Origin: Pelagibacteraceae bacterium AG-410-N23 | GTDB lineage: Bacteria > Pseudomonadota > Alphaproteobacteria > Pelagibacterales > Pelagibacteraceae | Length of the DNA stretch: 32,500 nucleotides | Assembly (NCBI GenBank): GCA_003215055.1 | Contig: QCKW01000002.1 | Coordinates: forward strand, 1-32,500 | Reading direction: 5' to 3' | Part shown: positions 1-7,524 of the stretch, in pieces | How the letters are laid out: each line of letters opens with the position of its first letter | Position numbering within the stretch: position 1 is the first letter of the stretch | Position numbers and translations under genes: made by a program | Notes under the pieces: model-generated | Seen by the model: the letters and a program-made list of their open reading frames with translations, nothing else | What the model was told of the DNA's origin: nothing | Database searches by the model: none

Positions 1-442
1 TAAGAAGGCTATGATCAAAACCAATAGATTTTTCATAGCCTTTACCATCAAATAATATAATTTCAGAAATATTTATGTAGTTTTTATATTTGTTGACATC
101 TTTTTTTTCATTTATTGTTATAGCAGAAATAATTTTAACTGGTTTCATTTTTTTTATAGTTTTTATTCTCTCAGGACTTACATCATAAAGCTGATAATAA
201 TCAAAATTTAAATCTTGAATTTTTTTTAAAAATTCATTGCTAGGTTTGACCATAACTGAAACGAAGTTAATATTTTGTCTTTTAATTTTTAACAATTCTT
301 TTAGCTTTTTATAATCAACAAATCTCTTACTTTTTTCATAATTTGTAATAAAGCCAATGTAATTAGGAGGATAGGGATGATTAACAATAAACTTTAATGT
401 TTTAAAATCAGACACTCCACATATTTTAATGCCTTTGATCAT
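1..442 (-). CDS. trpF: Phosphoribosylanthranilate isomerase, N-terminal part (runs off window)
   Basis: TrpF catalyses the Amadori rearrangement of phosphoribosylanthranilate to the carboxyphenylamino-deoxyribulose phosphate in tryptophan synthesis; it is a cytosolic TIM barrel. The frame opens with ATG at 442 (MIKGIKICGVSD), which contains the family's KICG strand with its catalytic cysteine. Later I read GFIT, YYQLYD and ILFDGKGYEKS, which match the barrel strands of the family. About 147 codons are present with no stop, so the last third lies beyond base 1. The start codon overlaps the pyrF stop as TAATG, which indicates translational coupling at the end of an rpsA-ihfB-pyrF-trpF run. In alphaproteobacteria trpB and trpA usually follow, so they may lie just outside. 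The identification rests on motifs read by eye from the reverse strand. Confidence 0.87.
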   Translation of the reverse strand, partial: MIKGIKICGVSDFKTLKFIVNHPYPPNYIGFITNYEKSKRFVDYKKLKELLKIKRQNINFVSVMVKPSNEFLKKIQDLNFDYYQLYDVSPERIKTIKKMKPVKIISAITINEKKDVNKYKNYINISEIILFDGKGYEKSIGFDHSLL

Positions 443-1125
443 TAATTTAAATGATCTATTAATTTTTTAATATTATGTTTTATGTTTCCAGAATGGATAG
501 ATCTTCCTAGAACTATAGCAGAGGCACCAGCCTGAATAGCTGCATTTGGTGTAAGAACACGAGATTGATCATTAGACTTATCACCAGGTAATCTTATCCC
601 AGGAGTGAGAATGAAAAAGTTTTTGAATTTTTTTCTAATGATTTTCGCCTCAGATCCTGATGCCACAATACCTTTTAGACCAGCTTTTTTTATAAGGGCT
701 GCTTGTTTTAAAACCAATTGTTCAACTTTATCTCTATAACCAATCTCTCTTAAAGATTTATTATCAAGACTAGTAAGGATAGTCACTCCACATACAATTA
801 TAGATTTATTAATTTTAAGTGCCTGTTTTTGAAAGGCTTTTAATCCTTTAAAACCCACACTAGCCATAACCGTTATATATTTAATTTTTTTTAGATCTTT
901 TATTGAATTAAGTGCTGATGAAATAGTCTGTGGAATGTCCGAAGCCTTAATGTCGAGCATGAACTCAGATTTATAATTCTCAAGAAATTTTCTACCATTT
1001 TTTGAGTAAAAAAACTGTAATCCAAATTTAGGTATTAAATTATATGGTTTTGTATATTTGATAATTTTTTTAATTTTACCAATATTTGAACTATCACAAG
1101 CAACAAATATTTTATTTTTTTTCAT
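442..1125 (-). CDS. pyrF: Orotidine 5'-phosphate decarboxylase
   Basis: PyrF decarboxylates OMP to UMP, the last step of de novo pyrimidine synthesis, in the cytosol. The 227-residue protein has the usual length of the bacterial family. The catalytic Lys-Asp-Lys-Asp tetrad is visible as K33 (IPKFGLQF) and D58-x-K60-x-x-D63 within LDIKASDIPQT. The C-terminal phosphate-binding segments TPGIRLPGD and AIVLGRSI are intact. The gene starts with ATG and its first 14 bases overlap the 3' end of ihfB, while its stop overlaps the trpF start. It is therefore almost certainly co-transcribed with both. No promoter of its own is apparent. Confidence 0.95.
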   Translation of the reverse strand: MKKNKIFVACDSSNIGKIKKIIKYTKPYNLIPKFGLQFFYSKNGRKFLENYKSEFMLDIKASDIPQTISSALNSIKDLKKIKYITVMASVGFKGLKAFQKQALKINKSIIVCGVTILTSLDNKSLREIGYRDKVEQLVLKQAALIKKAGLKGIVASGSEAKIIRKKFKNFFILTPGIRLPGDKSNDQSRVLTPNAAIQAGASAIVLGRSIHSGNIKHNIKKLIDHLN

Positions 1126-1405
1126 TATTTAATTTTTTAAACAAATCTTTAGACATTTTGAAGTGAATTGTTTTTTTTTCAGGAGTGTTGACTTTTTCAC
1201 CAGTTTTTGGGTTTCTTGAAATTCTTGCTTTTTGTACATGGGTTGAAAAAATGCCAAAACCTCTTAATTCTACTCTTTCACCTTTTTTAAGAGAAAACTT
1301 CATCTCATTTGTTATGATTGATACAAGTTTTTCTAAATCACGAGTAAGAAAATTAGGATAAGATTTTTTTAATTGTTTTATAAGCTTTGATTTTACAATA
1401 GCCAA
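1112..1405 (-). CDS. ihfB: Integration host factor beta subunit (HU/IHF family), TTG start
   Basis: This 97-residue protein belongs to the HU/IHF family of DNA-bending proteins. The DNA-binding arm carries RNPKTGEKV, and the body has ELRGFGIFS, both typical. Position directly downstream of rpsA is the classical ihfB location, which favours IHF-beta over HU. The start codon is TTG at 1403-1405. An in-frame TAA lies three codons upstream, and the next in-frame ATG would remove about 34 residues of the conserved N-terminus, so TTG (or a start very near it) is forced. It lies 12 bases downstream of rpsA and overlaps pyrF by 14 bases. IHF normally works as an alpha/beta heterodimer; the partner ihfA is not in this window. 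Confidence 0.9.
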   Translation of the reverse strand: MAIVKSKLIKQLKKSYPNFLTRDLEKLVSIITNEMKFSLKKGERVELRGFGIFSTHVQKARISRNPKTGEKVNTPEKKTIHFKMSKDLFKKLNNEKK

Positions 1406-1417
1406 TTTTTTTTAGTA

Positions 1418-3145
1418 TTATTTGTTTTTTTCTTTCTTTTTTAAATCATCTGATAGCGAAGAAAAAGGTAAATTTTTTCCTGAACCTTCTTCTACCCCAT
1501 ATTTTTCAAGTGCTTCTTTTTTTAAATTTTCCTCTAATAGCTTAATACTTAAACTTACTTTTCTTTTTTCAAAATCTAAACTTTCAATTGCACAGTCTAT
1601 TCTTTCATTACCAGTAAATCTCGAGGGTCTAGCATCTGCTGCATTTATAGCAATCTGAGACTTTTTTATTTGAAAATCTAGATCACAACCTTCTGGCTTA
1701 ACAATTAACCCTTTATTATCTGTAGAAACAATTTTAACTGTGATTGTTTGGTTTACTTTTTTATCTTTGAACCAATCAAAAGGATCTGGTTTAGTTTGTC
1801 GGTGCCCTACTCTAACTTTTTGTTCATCAATTTTAATATCTAGAATTTTGACTTGGATCTTGTCTCCTTTTTTGAAATTTTCTAACTCTTTTTCTCCATC
1901 ACTTGAATAAGTAAGATCATTACAATGACAGAAACAATCAATTTCAGACTCGCCAATTTTTATGAACAAAGAATATTCGTTTTTACTAACCACGATCCCT
2001 TCACAAATAGTGTCTAAAGGATATTTTTTCGAAAATGAAGTAAAAGGATTTTCTTGAGTAAGCTTAAAGCTTATTGCAATTCTTCTAGACTCTTTATTTA
2101 TATCAGTTATGACACAAGAGATTTCTTGACCTACTTTAAGCATCTTTTTTGCTGAAGCGTTTTTTTTTGTATAACTCAATTCTGAATTATGTAATAGAGT
2201 TGTTAAACCTGGTTCTAGAGAACAGAAAGCACCAAAATCTGTTATTTTATCCACTTTAACCTTATAAACTTTATTAACTTCATAATTTCCAATTTTCTCG
2301 AATGGATCTGGCCCCATTTGTTTTAGACTTACCCCTATTTGAAGCTTTTCAAGATTTACCTCAATTACTTTAACATCATATTTTTTTCCTATTTCAAAAA
2401 CTTCATCACAATGAGTTATTCTTGAATAACTAGCCTCTTGTAAATGACACAAAACATCAAGCTCACCATTGACAGTTAGAAAACAACCAAAATTTGAGTA
2501 GGATTTTACTTCAGCACCTTTAATAACATCACCAACTTTATATTTTGAAATTAATTTTTCTTTACTCTCTTTATTAAAAGAAGAAATAATTTCTCTTCTA
2601 GATACACACGCGTTACCTCTTAATTTATCTAATTTAATTAATGCAAATTTTTGAGGTTCATTCATTAAGTGGCTGAAATCTTTAAGTGGTTTATCACTTA
2701 TTTGGGATCCTGGTAAAAACATTAAAGAGCCAGTATCAATATGCTCTACAATTGCACCACCTTTACATTTAGATACAATTTTTCCCATCACTGGTTCATT
2801 TTTTTCGTAACATTCAACTAATTTTTCCCATCCAGCAATTTTACGAGCTTTACTAGCTGATACTATTACGTCACCATTTTTGTCTTCAATCTTTTCCAAT
2901 AGAACAGGAATTTTTTCACCAATTTTTAATTTTTCCCCAAGACCCATTGTTTTTAACTCATTCACATCAAGAACTGGTTCTGATTTTAAGCCATCGCAAA
3001 ACAAAAAAACATATTTTTCAGTTATTTTATTTATTTTGCCCTCTATTATTTTTCCTTCTTCAATATTAATTTTGGAAAGCTGGGTGTTTAGAAGTTGTTC
3101 AAACTCTTTTGTTTTAGGGTTATTTTTTTCTTTATAAATTTCCAT
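1418..3145 (-). CDS. rpsA: 30S ribosomal protein S1
   Basis: S1 binds mRNA on the 30S subunit and helps initiate translation, especially on leaders with weak Shine-Dalgarno sequences. The 575-residue product is close to the six-domain proteobacterial form (about 557 in E. coli). I can follow six successive S1 OB-fold repeats: two divergent N-terminal ones, then clearer repeats at about 205-275 (SNFGCFL), 290-360 (TDFGAFC), 375-450 and 465-545. Each repeat ends in a segment of the type VGVSLKQ, IAISFKL, VRVGHRQ or VSLSIKL. The C-terminal tail is lysine-rich. Upstream is aroA after a 98-base gap that holds a candidate promoter; downstream is ihfB. The cmk gene that normally precedes rpsA is not here. 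Confidence 0.95.
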   Translation of the reverse strand: MEIYKEKNNPKTKEFEQLLNTQLSKINIEEGKIIEGKINKITEKYVFLFCDGLKSEPVLDVNELKTMGLGEKLKIGEKIPVLLEKIEDKNGDVIVSASKARKIAGWEKLVECYEKNEPVMGKIVSKCKGGAIVEHIDTGSLMFLPGSQISDKPLKDFSHLMNEPQKFALIKLDKLRGNACVSRREIISSFNKESKEKLISKYKVGDVIKGAEVKSYSNFGCFLTVNGELDVLCHLQEASYSRITHCDEVFEIGKKYDVKVIEVNLEKLQIGVSLKQMGPDPFEKIGNYEVNKVYKVKVDKITDFGAFCSLEPGLTTLLHNSELSYTKKNASAKKMLKVGQEISCVITDINKESRRIAISFKLTQENPFTSFSKKYPLDTICEGIVVSKNEYSLFIKIGESEIDCFCHCNDLTYSSDGEKELENFKKGDKIQVKILDIKIDEQKVRVGHRQTKPDPFDWFKDKKVNQTITVKIVSTDNKGLIVKPEGCDLDFQIKKSQIAINAADARPSRFTGNERIDCAIESLDFEKRKVSLSIKLLEENLKKEALEKYGVEEGSGKNLPFSSLSDDLKKKEKNK

Positions 3146-3174
3146 AGTTTAGTTGCTTTATTTAAAAGCATGCC

Positions 3175-3203
3175 CTTCTACTTAAATTTGGTCAATTTAT
3201 CAA
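3175..3203 (-). promoter_or_regulatory. Candidate sigma70 promoter for rpsA-ihfB-pyrF-trpF
   Basis: On the minus strand, TTGATA (3203-3198, one mismatch to TTGACA) is followed after 17 bases by TAGAAG (3180-3175, two mismatches to TATAAT). Transcription would start near 3168 and leave a leader of about 23 bases before the rpsA ATG. It sits in the 98-base aroA-rpsA gap, the only break of that size in the minus-strand run. The background is AT-rich, so matches of this quality also arise by chance. Confidence 0.35.
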
Positions 3204-3243
3204 CACTAAATAACGAGAAATTTAAAAAAAAAGTACTAAAATC

Positions 3244-4554
3244 TTAATAAATTTTTCTTAAAATTTTTAAAAAAGAGGGAAAAGAAGTTTTAATGGAGTC
3301 TTTGTCATTAATTTTCCAGTATCCCCCACATGTGAGACCGGCAATCACGCTCATCATAAATATTCTATGATCTTTCAAATAATTTTTTATGTGAATTTTA
3401 TTGTTAATTTTTAGATTTGGATTTCCGTAAATTTTTATGGAATCGTTAGTTACAATGTTTTTGACACCCATTAAATTAAGTATTTTAGAGCTCCAATTAA
3501 GTCTTGGACTTTCTTTGTGGTTAAGTTCAGATAAGTTTTTAAAATATGAAATTCCTTTAGATTTAGCTGCCACTAAGAATATAACTAAGAATTCATCTAT
3601 AGCACTACTATTAAATTTTGTTGGACAATTAATACTTTTTAAATTTTTTGAACTTTTCACTAAGATATCTCCAACACATTCACCTTTATAAATTTTTTTA
3701 TTTATTATTTTTATATTAGCCCCCATCTTTTTTAGTATTTTTATAATTCCAGTTCTTGAAGGATTAATATTAATATTTTGGATTAAAAGTTCAGAATTTT
3801 TAGATAAAATAGTTAACACTAAAAAAAAAGCGGATGAACTTATATCTCCAGGAATATTATAATGAAGTGGGCTAATTTTGTTTACTCCTTTAATTTGTAT
3901 GTAATCAAAATTTTTAGTTTTTTTTATCTTCATGGGAACTTTTAAATTTTTAAGCATTATTTCTGTATGAGTTCTTGATTTTTTAGCTTTTATTTTACTT
4001 AACCCTTTAGTTTTTAAAGCAGCTATTATTAAGCTCGTTTTAACTTGGGCTGAACCTTTATTTTCAAAATAATTTATTGGTTTTGGATTTTTTAAGCCTT
4101 TAATATATAGAGGTAATTTATTATTAGATGAAAACCTTGCTCCAAATTTTTTTAAAGGAATGGTAACTCTAGAAAAATCTCTTTTTGACAAACTTTTATC
4201 ACCAATTAATTTAATTTTTTTTTCTGAATTTATTAATAATCCAAGCAGTAATCTGCCTAATGTTCCCGAATTACCTGCATTTAAAATTAGATTATTTTTA
4301 ATATTATAATTTAAACCGTTACCGATAATTTCGCATTTGTTATTATAAAATTTTACTTTAGAACCAAGTTTTTTTATACAATCGATTGTACTTAAAACAT
4401 CCTCTGATTTTAAAAGATTTAAAGCAACAGATTTTTTTGATGACATAGATGAAAATAAGACCCATCTTATTGAAAGACTTTTATCGCTTTCAACAAAAAT
4501 TTTTTTTTTAAAAGGTTTAATTTTTTTACTTATTTTGAATATTTTTTTATTCAT
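3244..4554 (-). CDS. aroA: 3-phosphoshikimate 1-carboxyvinyltransferase (EPSP synthase)
   Basis: AroA transfers the enolpyruvyl group of PEP to shikimate 3-phosphate in aromatic amino acid synthesis. The 436-residue protein has the family landmarks in order: SDKSLSIR (Lys-Ser and Arg of the substrate site), AGNSGTLGRLL (PEP loop with its glycine retained), GSAQVKTS, SRTHTEIML, PGDISSSAF, AIDEF (catalytic Asp), HKESPRL (Glu and Arg) and DHRIFM. The C-terminal TSFPSF segment resembles the Agrobacterium-like class. It lies 31 bases after lptB and 98 before rpsA. In most alphaproteobacteria cmk sits between aroA and rpsA; here the gap is too short for it and AroA is not extended by a fusion. Confidence 0.94.
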   Translation of the reverse strand: MNKKIFKISKKIKPFKKKIFVESDKSLSIRWVLFSSMSSKKSVALNLLKSEDVLSTIDCIKKLGSKVKFYNNKCEIIGNGLNYNIKNNLILNAGNSGTLGRLLLGLLINSEKKIKLIGDKSLSKRDFSRVTIPLKKFGARFSSNNKLPLYIKGLKNPKPINYFENKGSAQVKTSLIIAALKTKGLSKIKAKKSRTHTEIMLKNLKVPMKIKKTKNFDYIQIKGVNKISPLHYNIPGDISSSAFFLVLTILSKNSELLIQNININPSRTGIIKILKKMGANIKIINKKIYKGECVGDILVKSSKNLKSINCPTKFNSSAIDEFLVIFLVAAKSKGISYFKNLSELNHKESPRLNWSSKILNLMGVKNIVTNDSIKIYGNPNLKINNKIHIKNYLKDHRIFMMSVIAGLTCGGYWKINDKDSIKTSFPSFLKILRKIY

Positions 4555-4585
4555 ATTTTAATTTAATTTAAACTATGATTATAAA

Positions 4586-5356
4586 TCAAAAAAAATTTCC
4601 AAAGTATTGAGACTTGGCTTGTTCATCTTTTAAAACACTACGTGGAGATCCCTCAGCAATTATTTTACAATTTGAAAGAATAAGAGCTCTATCAACAATT
4701 GAAAGAAGTTCTCTTGCTTGGTGCTCACAAATTATTATACACATTTCTGGTTTTTCTTTTTGTAAATTTACAATTATTTCTTTTAACATTTGAATAGTTA
4801 AAACATCTAAAGCAGCAAAAATTTCGTCACATAATAAAATTTTAGGTTCACTCAAAAGAGCCATGCATATCACCAATTTTCTTTTTTGGCCTCCTGATAA
4901 AAATTTAGCTTTAATTTCCTGAACATTGTCGAGGGCAAATTTTGAAATTAAGTTATGTATTTTTGAAAATCTTTCTCTTTCATCTTTAATTAGAATTTCG
5001 CCCACTGCTTTTAAATTTTCGATTAGGCTTAAATCATGAAAAAAACCTCCATATTGAGGAACGTATCCAATTTTAAACTTGTGAGCTCTATGATAAATTG
5101 GGTATTCAGTGGCATCAGTATTTTCAATGATAATTTTTCCAAAATTAGGTTTTATTAAACCAATTATAATATGAAAAAGAGTACTTTTTCCCGCTCCATT
5201 AGGACCTAAAAGACCAACTATTTCACCTGGATTTAAATTAAAATTAATATTATCTAATATCTGTCTTTTATCATAAGAAAGAGAAATTTTTTCTACCTTT
5301 GCTAGTGGTATTTTATTCTTAAAATTTTTAATTCTAAATTTTTTAATTAAGGCCAT
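4586..5356 (-). CDS. lptB: Lipopolysaccharide export ABC transporter ATP-binding protein
   Basis: LptB is the cytoplasmic ATPase that drives LptFG to extract lipopolysaccharide from the inner membrane into the Lpt bridge. The 256-residue protein has Walker A GPNGAGKST, a Q-loop in IGYVPQYGG, signature LSGGQKRKL, Walker B ILLCDE, a D-loop AALD and the H-loop histidine in ICEHQA. The IGYVPQ context and the closing RALILSNCKIIAEG resemble LptB more than other ABC ATPases. Two segments depart from the usual LptB text: LSGGQKRKL instead of LSGGERRR, and DEIFAALDV instead of DEPFAGVDP. An N-terminal extension of about 18 residues precedes the first strand. The start overlaps lptC by 14 bases. Normally lptA lies between them, and it is absent here. 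Confidence 0.83.
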   Translation of the reverse strand: MALIKKFRIKNFKNKIPLAKVEKISLSYDKRQILDNINFNLNPGEIVGLLGPNGAGKSTLFHIIIGLIKPNFGKIIIENTDATEYPIYHRAHKFKIGYVPQYGGFFHDLSLIENLKAVGEILIKDERERFSKIHNLISKFALDNVQEIKAKFLSGGQKRKLVICMALLSEPKILLCDEIFAALDVLTIQMLKEIIVNLQKEKPEMCIIICEHQARELLSIVDRALILSNCKIIAEGSPRSVLKDEQAKSQYFGNFF

Positions 5357-5921
5357 CGTTTTTATGTTTTATTTTTACTTTATTATTTGCATCATACATT
5401 GAAATTTTAGTTTTTCTACTAATCAGATCTATTTCTATTTGATCAGCTAAAAGTTTTGTAAAATTATTCATATATTTAACATTACCGAACAATTTAGCAT
5501 AGTTTTCTGAAAATATGAGATCAATATTATTACATTCTAAATTATGATAATTATGAGATAACTTAACATTCTCTGAAAACTTTGTGTCAAAATTATCATT
5601 GTTATATGTTGCCTTTATTGCAGTAATAAAAATCTTTTTGTTTACATCAAAATTAATCTCAGCTTTGACATTTTCAAGGTGTATTAAATCTTGGTTTTCT
5701 TCATCTATAATTCCGTTTTTAGCTTTAATGATATAAGTATTTCCATCATCATCTTTAGAAAGGTATTCGATGTCGGTGATAATATCTGTTTTAGTTTCTT
5801 TATTTATTTTTTCTATATCAACAATTTTTTCATCTTTTTTTATGTAAGTATAAAAAAAAATAAAAGTAAAAACTATTATTAATAAGAACAAAACTATCTG
5901 TAAAAAAGTTTTTTTTCTCAT
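5343..5921 (-). CDS. lptC: LptC-like lipopolysaccharide export protein
   Basis: LptC is a bitopic inner-membrane protein whose periplasmic beta-jellyroll passes lipopolysaccharide from LptBFG to LptA. The 192-residue product matches the family length. It has one N-terminal membrane helix (about residues 7-26) after a short basic start MRKK. A beta-rich periplasmic part follows, with repeating strands such as LIHLENVKAEI and AKLFGNVKYM and the closing LADQIEIDLISRKTKI typical of LptC/OstA domains. The sequence itself is weakly conserved, so the call leans on topology and on placement between kdsD and lptB. It starts two bases after kdsD ends and overlaps lptB by 14 bases. Confidence 0.78.
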   Translation of the reverse strand: MRKKTFLQIVLFLLIIVFTFIFFYTYIKKDEKIVDIEKINKETKTDIITDIEYLSKDDDGNTYIIKAKNGIIDEENQDLIHLENVKAEINFDVNKKIFITAIKATYNNDNFDTKFSENVKLSHNYHNLECNNIDLIFSENYAKLFGNVKYMNNFTKLLADQIEIDLISRKTKISMYDANNKVKIKHKNDGLN

Positions 5922-5923
5922 AA

Positions 5924-6892
5924 TTATGAGATGTTTGAAGCAAGTATATTATGAATATGTAATAGACCTATTGTTTTCTTTTTATTTTTTTTATCAAAAA
6001 CACACAAACATGTAATTTTTTTTTCATTCATAATACTTAACGCTTTTACAGCTAGAGTATCTTTTTCTATACTTATTGGATTTTTTGACATGAAGAATTT
6101 TATTTTTTTTTTATCAATATCAATATTTTTTTTGATAACTCTTTTAACATCACCATCAGTAAAAATACCAGAAGTTATATTTTTATTATTTAATGCTACT
6201 AAAACCCCTAATTTTTTTGAATTAATTATATTTAGTCCATTTCTAATAGTTTTATTCTCATTTATAAAAGGTATCTTTTTCTTTGTTACCATTAAGTCCT
6301 CAGCAGTTTTCAGTTTATGACCTAAACTTCCAGCAGGATGTAATTTTTTAAAATCTAATTTTCCAAATTTTCTTTGCTCCATAGATGCTATTGCTAATGC
6401 ATCACCCAGTGCTAGTGCAGCTGAAGTTGATGACGTTGGTACAATTCCATGGCCTGCTTCTTTAACTTCAGGTATATATAATTTAATATCTGCTGCTTTA
6501 TACAAAGTAGAATTTTTTTTTGATACTATTCCTATAAGTATTATTTTATTTCTTTTCGCATATTGAATTATATTTTTTAATTCATTTGTTTCACCTGAAT
6601 AACTCAGTAATATTAAAATATCTTTCTTTGAAATACTTCCTAAATCACCATGAGAAGCATCACTGGCAGACAATGTGAATGATGGACTTCCAATGGATGA
6701 AAAGGTTGAGCTAAGTTTTGCACTAATTTTAGATGACTTGCCAACCCCACAAAAAATTATTTTGGACTGACATTTTGCAATTATATTTACAGCTTGATTA
6801 AAAGAGTTATTAATTGAACCCTTAAGTTTTTTTAAAGCTTGTATTTCCAGTTCAATTACATTTTTTGCAATATCTTTAAAATTTTTTTTCAT
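5924..6892 (-). CDS. kdsD: D-arabinose 5-phosphate isomerase (KpsF/GutQ family)
   Basis: KdsD converts ribulose 5-phosphate to arabinose 5-phosphate, the first committed step of Kdo synthesis for lipopolysaccharide. The 322-residue protein has an N-terminal SIS sugar-phosphate isomerase domain (about 30-170) with GVGKSSKIS, the conserved SDASHGDLG and STSAALALGDALA, then the HPAGSLGHKL linker. A pair of CBS domains (about 200-322) follows. This is the canonical KdsD layout and length. It is flush against rnd upstream and two bases from lptC downstream. kdsB, the CMP-Kdo synthetase, is in the same window at 11914. Confidence 0.92.
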   Translation of the reverse strand: MKKNFKDIAKNVIELEIQALKKLKGSINNSFNQAVNIIAKCQSKIIFCGVGKSSKISAKLSSTFSSIGSPSFTLSASDASHGDLGSISKKDILILLSYSGETNELKNIIQYAKRNKIILIGIVSKKNSTLYKAADIKLYIPEVKEAGHGIVPTSSTSAALALGDALAIASMEQRKFGKLDFKKLHPAGSLGHKLKTAEDLMVTKKKIPFINENKTIRNGLNIINSKKLGVLVALNNKNITSGIFTDGDVKRVIKKNIDIDKKKIKFFMSKNPISIEKDTLAVKALSIMNEKKITCLCVFDKKNKKKTIGLLHIHNILASNIS

Positions 6893-7510
6893 TTAATGAG
6901 ACCATATATCATCTTTGAATTGGGCAAGATCAAGTTCAACTCTTGTTTTTAAAAACTTTAAACAATCATTATATAAATTTATTCTATTTTCTCTTGTCAA
7001 AATTTTTGTCAGCTCCTCATTTATTCTATGTAAATATATTACGTCGTTAGCACAATACTTGAGTTGATTTTGTGAAAGTTCACCACCAAAATCTGAACTT
7101 TGAAATTGTTTACTTACATCAACATTAGCAAATTCTTTAATCAAAGTTTTTAACGAATGGTTATCACTATAACTTCGAGAGATTTTACTTTGAATTTTTG
7201 TACATTGTATATTTTCTAAATTAACTTTAAGGTAATGTTTTAAATGAGCCATATCAGCTCTTGCATAGTGAAATATTTTTATAATATTTTTATCATTGAG
7301 AATTTTTTTTAAATTTGGTGCATCAAAAGTTTCTCTATCTAATTGAATTATATGAGCATCATTATTACCAGTCGATATTTGTACAAGGTACAAAGGGTCT
7401 CTTAAAACATTCAATCCAGCCATCTCACAATCAAAACTAAGCCTTTTATGTTTGCTTAGATCAATGTCAGCTGGTATATCTTTTTTGTGTAATTTTATAT
7501 CAATATTCAT
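6893..7510 (-). CDS. rnd: Ribonuclease D, short exonuclease-only form
   Basis: RNase D is a 3'-5' exoribonuclease that trims tRNA and other stable RNA precursors. All three DEDDy motifs are present: FDCEMAG (Asp-x-Glu), the aspartate in YARADMAHL, and YCANDV (Tyr-x3-Asp). At 205 residues it is exonuclease domain only and lacks the C-terminal HRDC domains of E. coli Rnd; short forms are common in alphaproteobacteria. The open frame reaches 7534, but that start would overlap the divergent gene at 7525. The ATG at 7510 gives MNIDIKLHKKD and is preferred. It ends flush against kdsD, so it probably leads the minus-strand run. Confidence 0.88.
   Translation of the reverse strand: MNIDIKLHKKDIPADIDLSKHKRLSFDCEMAGLNVLRDPLYLVQISTGNNDAHIIQLDRETFDAPNLKKILNDKNIIKIFHYARADMAHLKHYLKVNLENIQCTKIQSKISRSYSDNHSLKTLIKEFANVDVSKQFQSSDFGGELSQNQLKYCANDVIYLHRINEELTKILTRENRINLYNDCLKFLKTRVELDLAQFKDDIWSH
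7452..7480 (+). promoter_or_regulatory. Candidate extended -10 promoter for the NDUFA9-like gene, inside rnd
   Basis: TTGCTT (7452-7457), a 17-base spacer and TATATC (7475-7480) preceded by TGG, which gives an extended -10. The predicted start near 7487 would leave a leader of about 38 bases. Because only 14 bases separate the two divergent start codons, a promoter inside rnd coding sequence is required in some form. The exact match is not strong. Confidence 0.33.
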
Positions 7511-7524
7511 TGTAACATATATAT

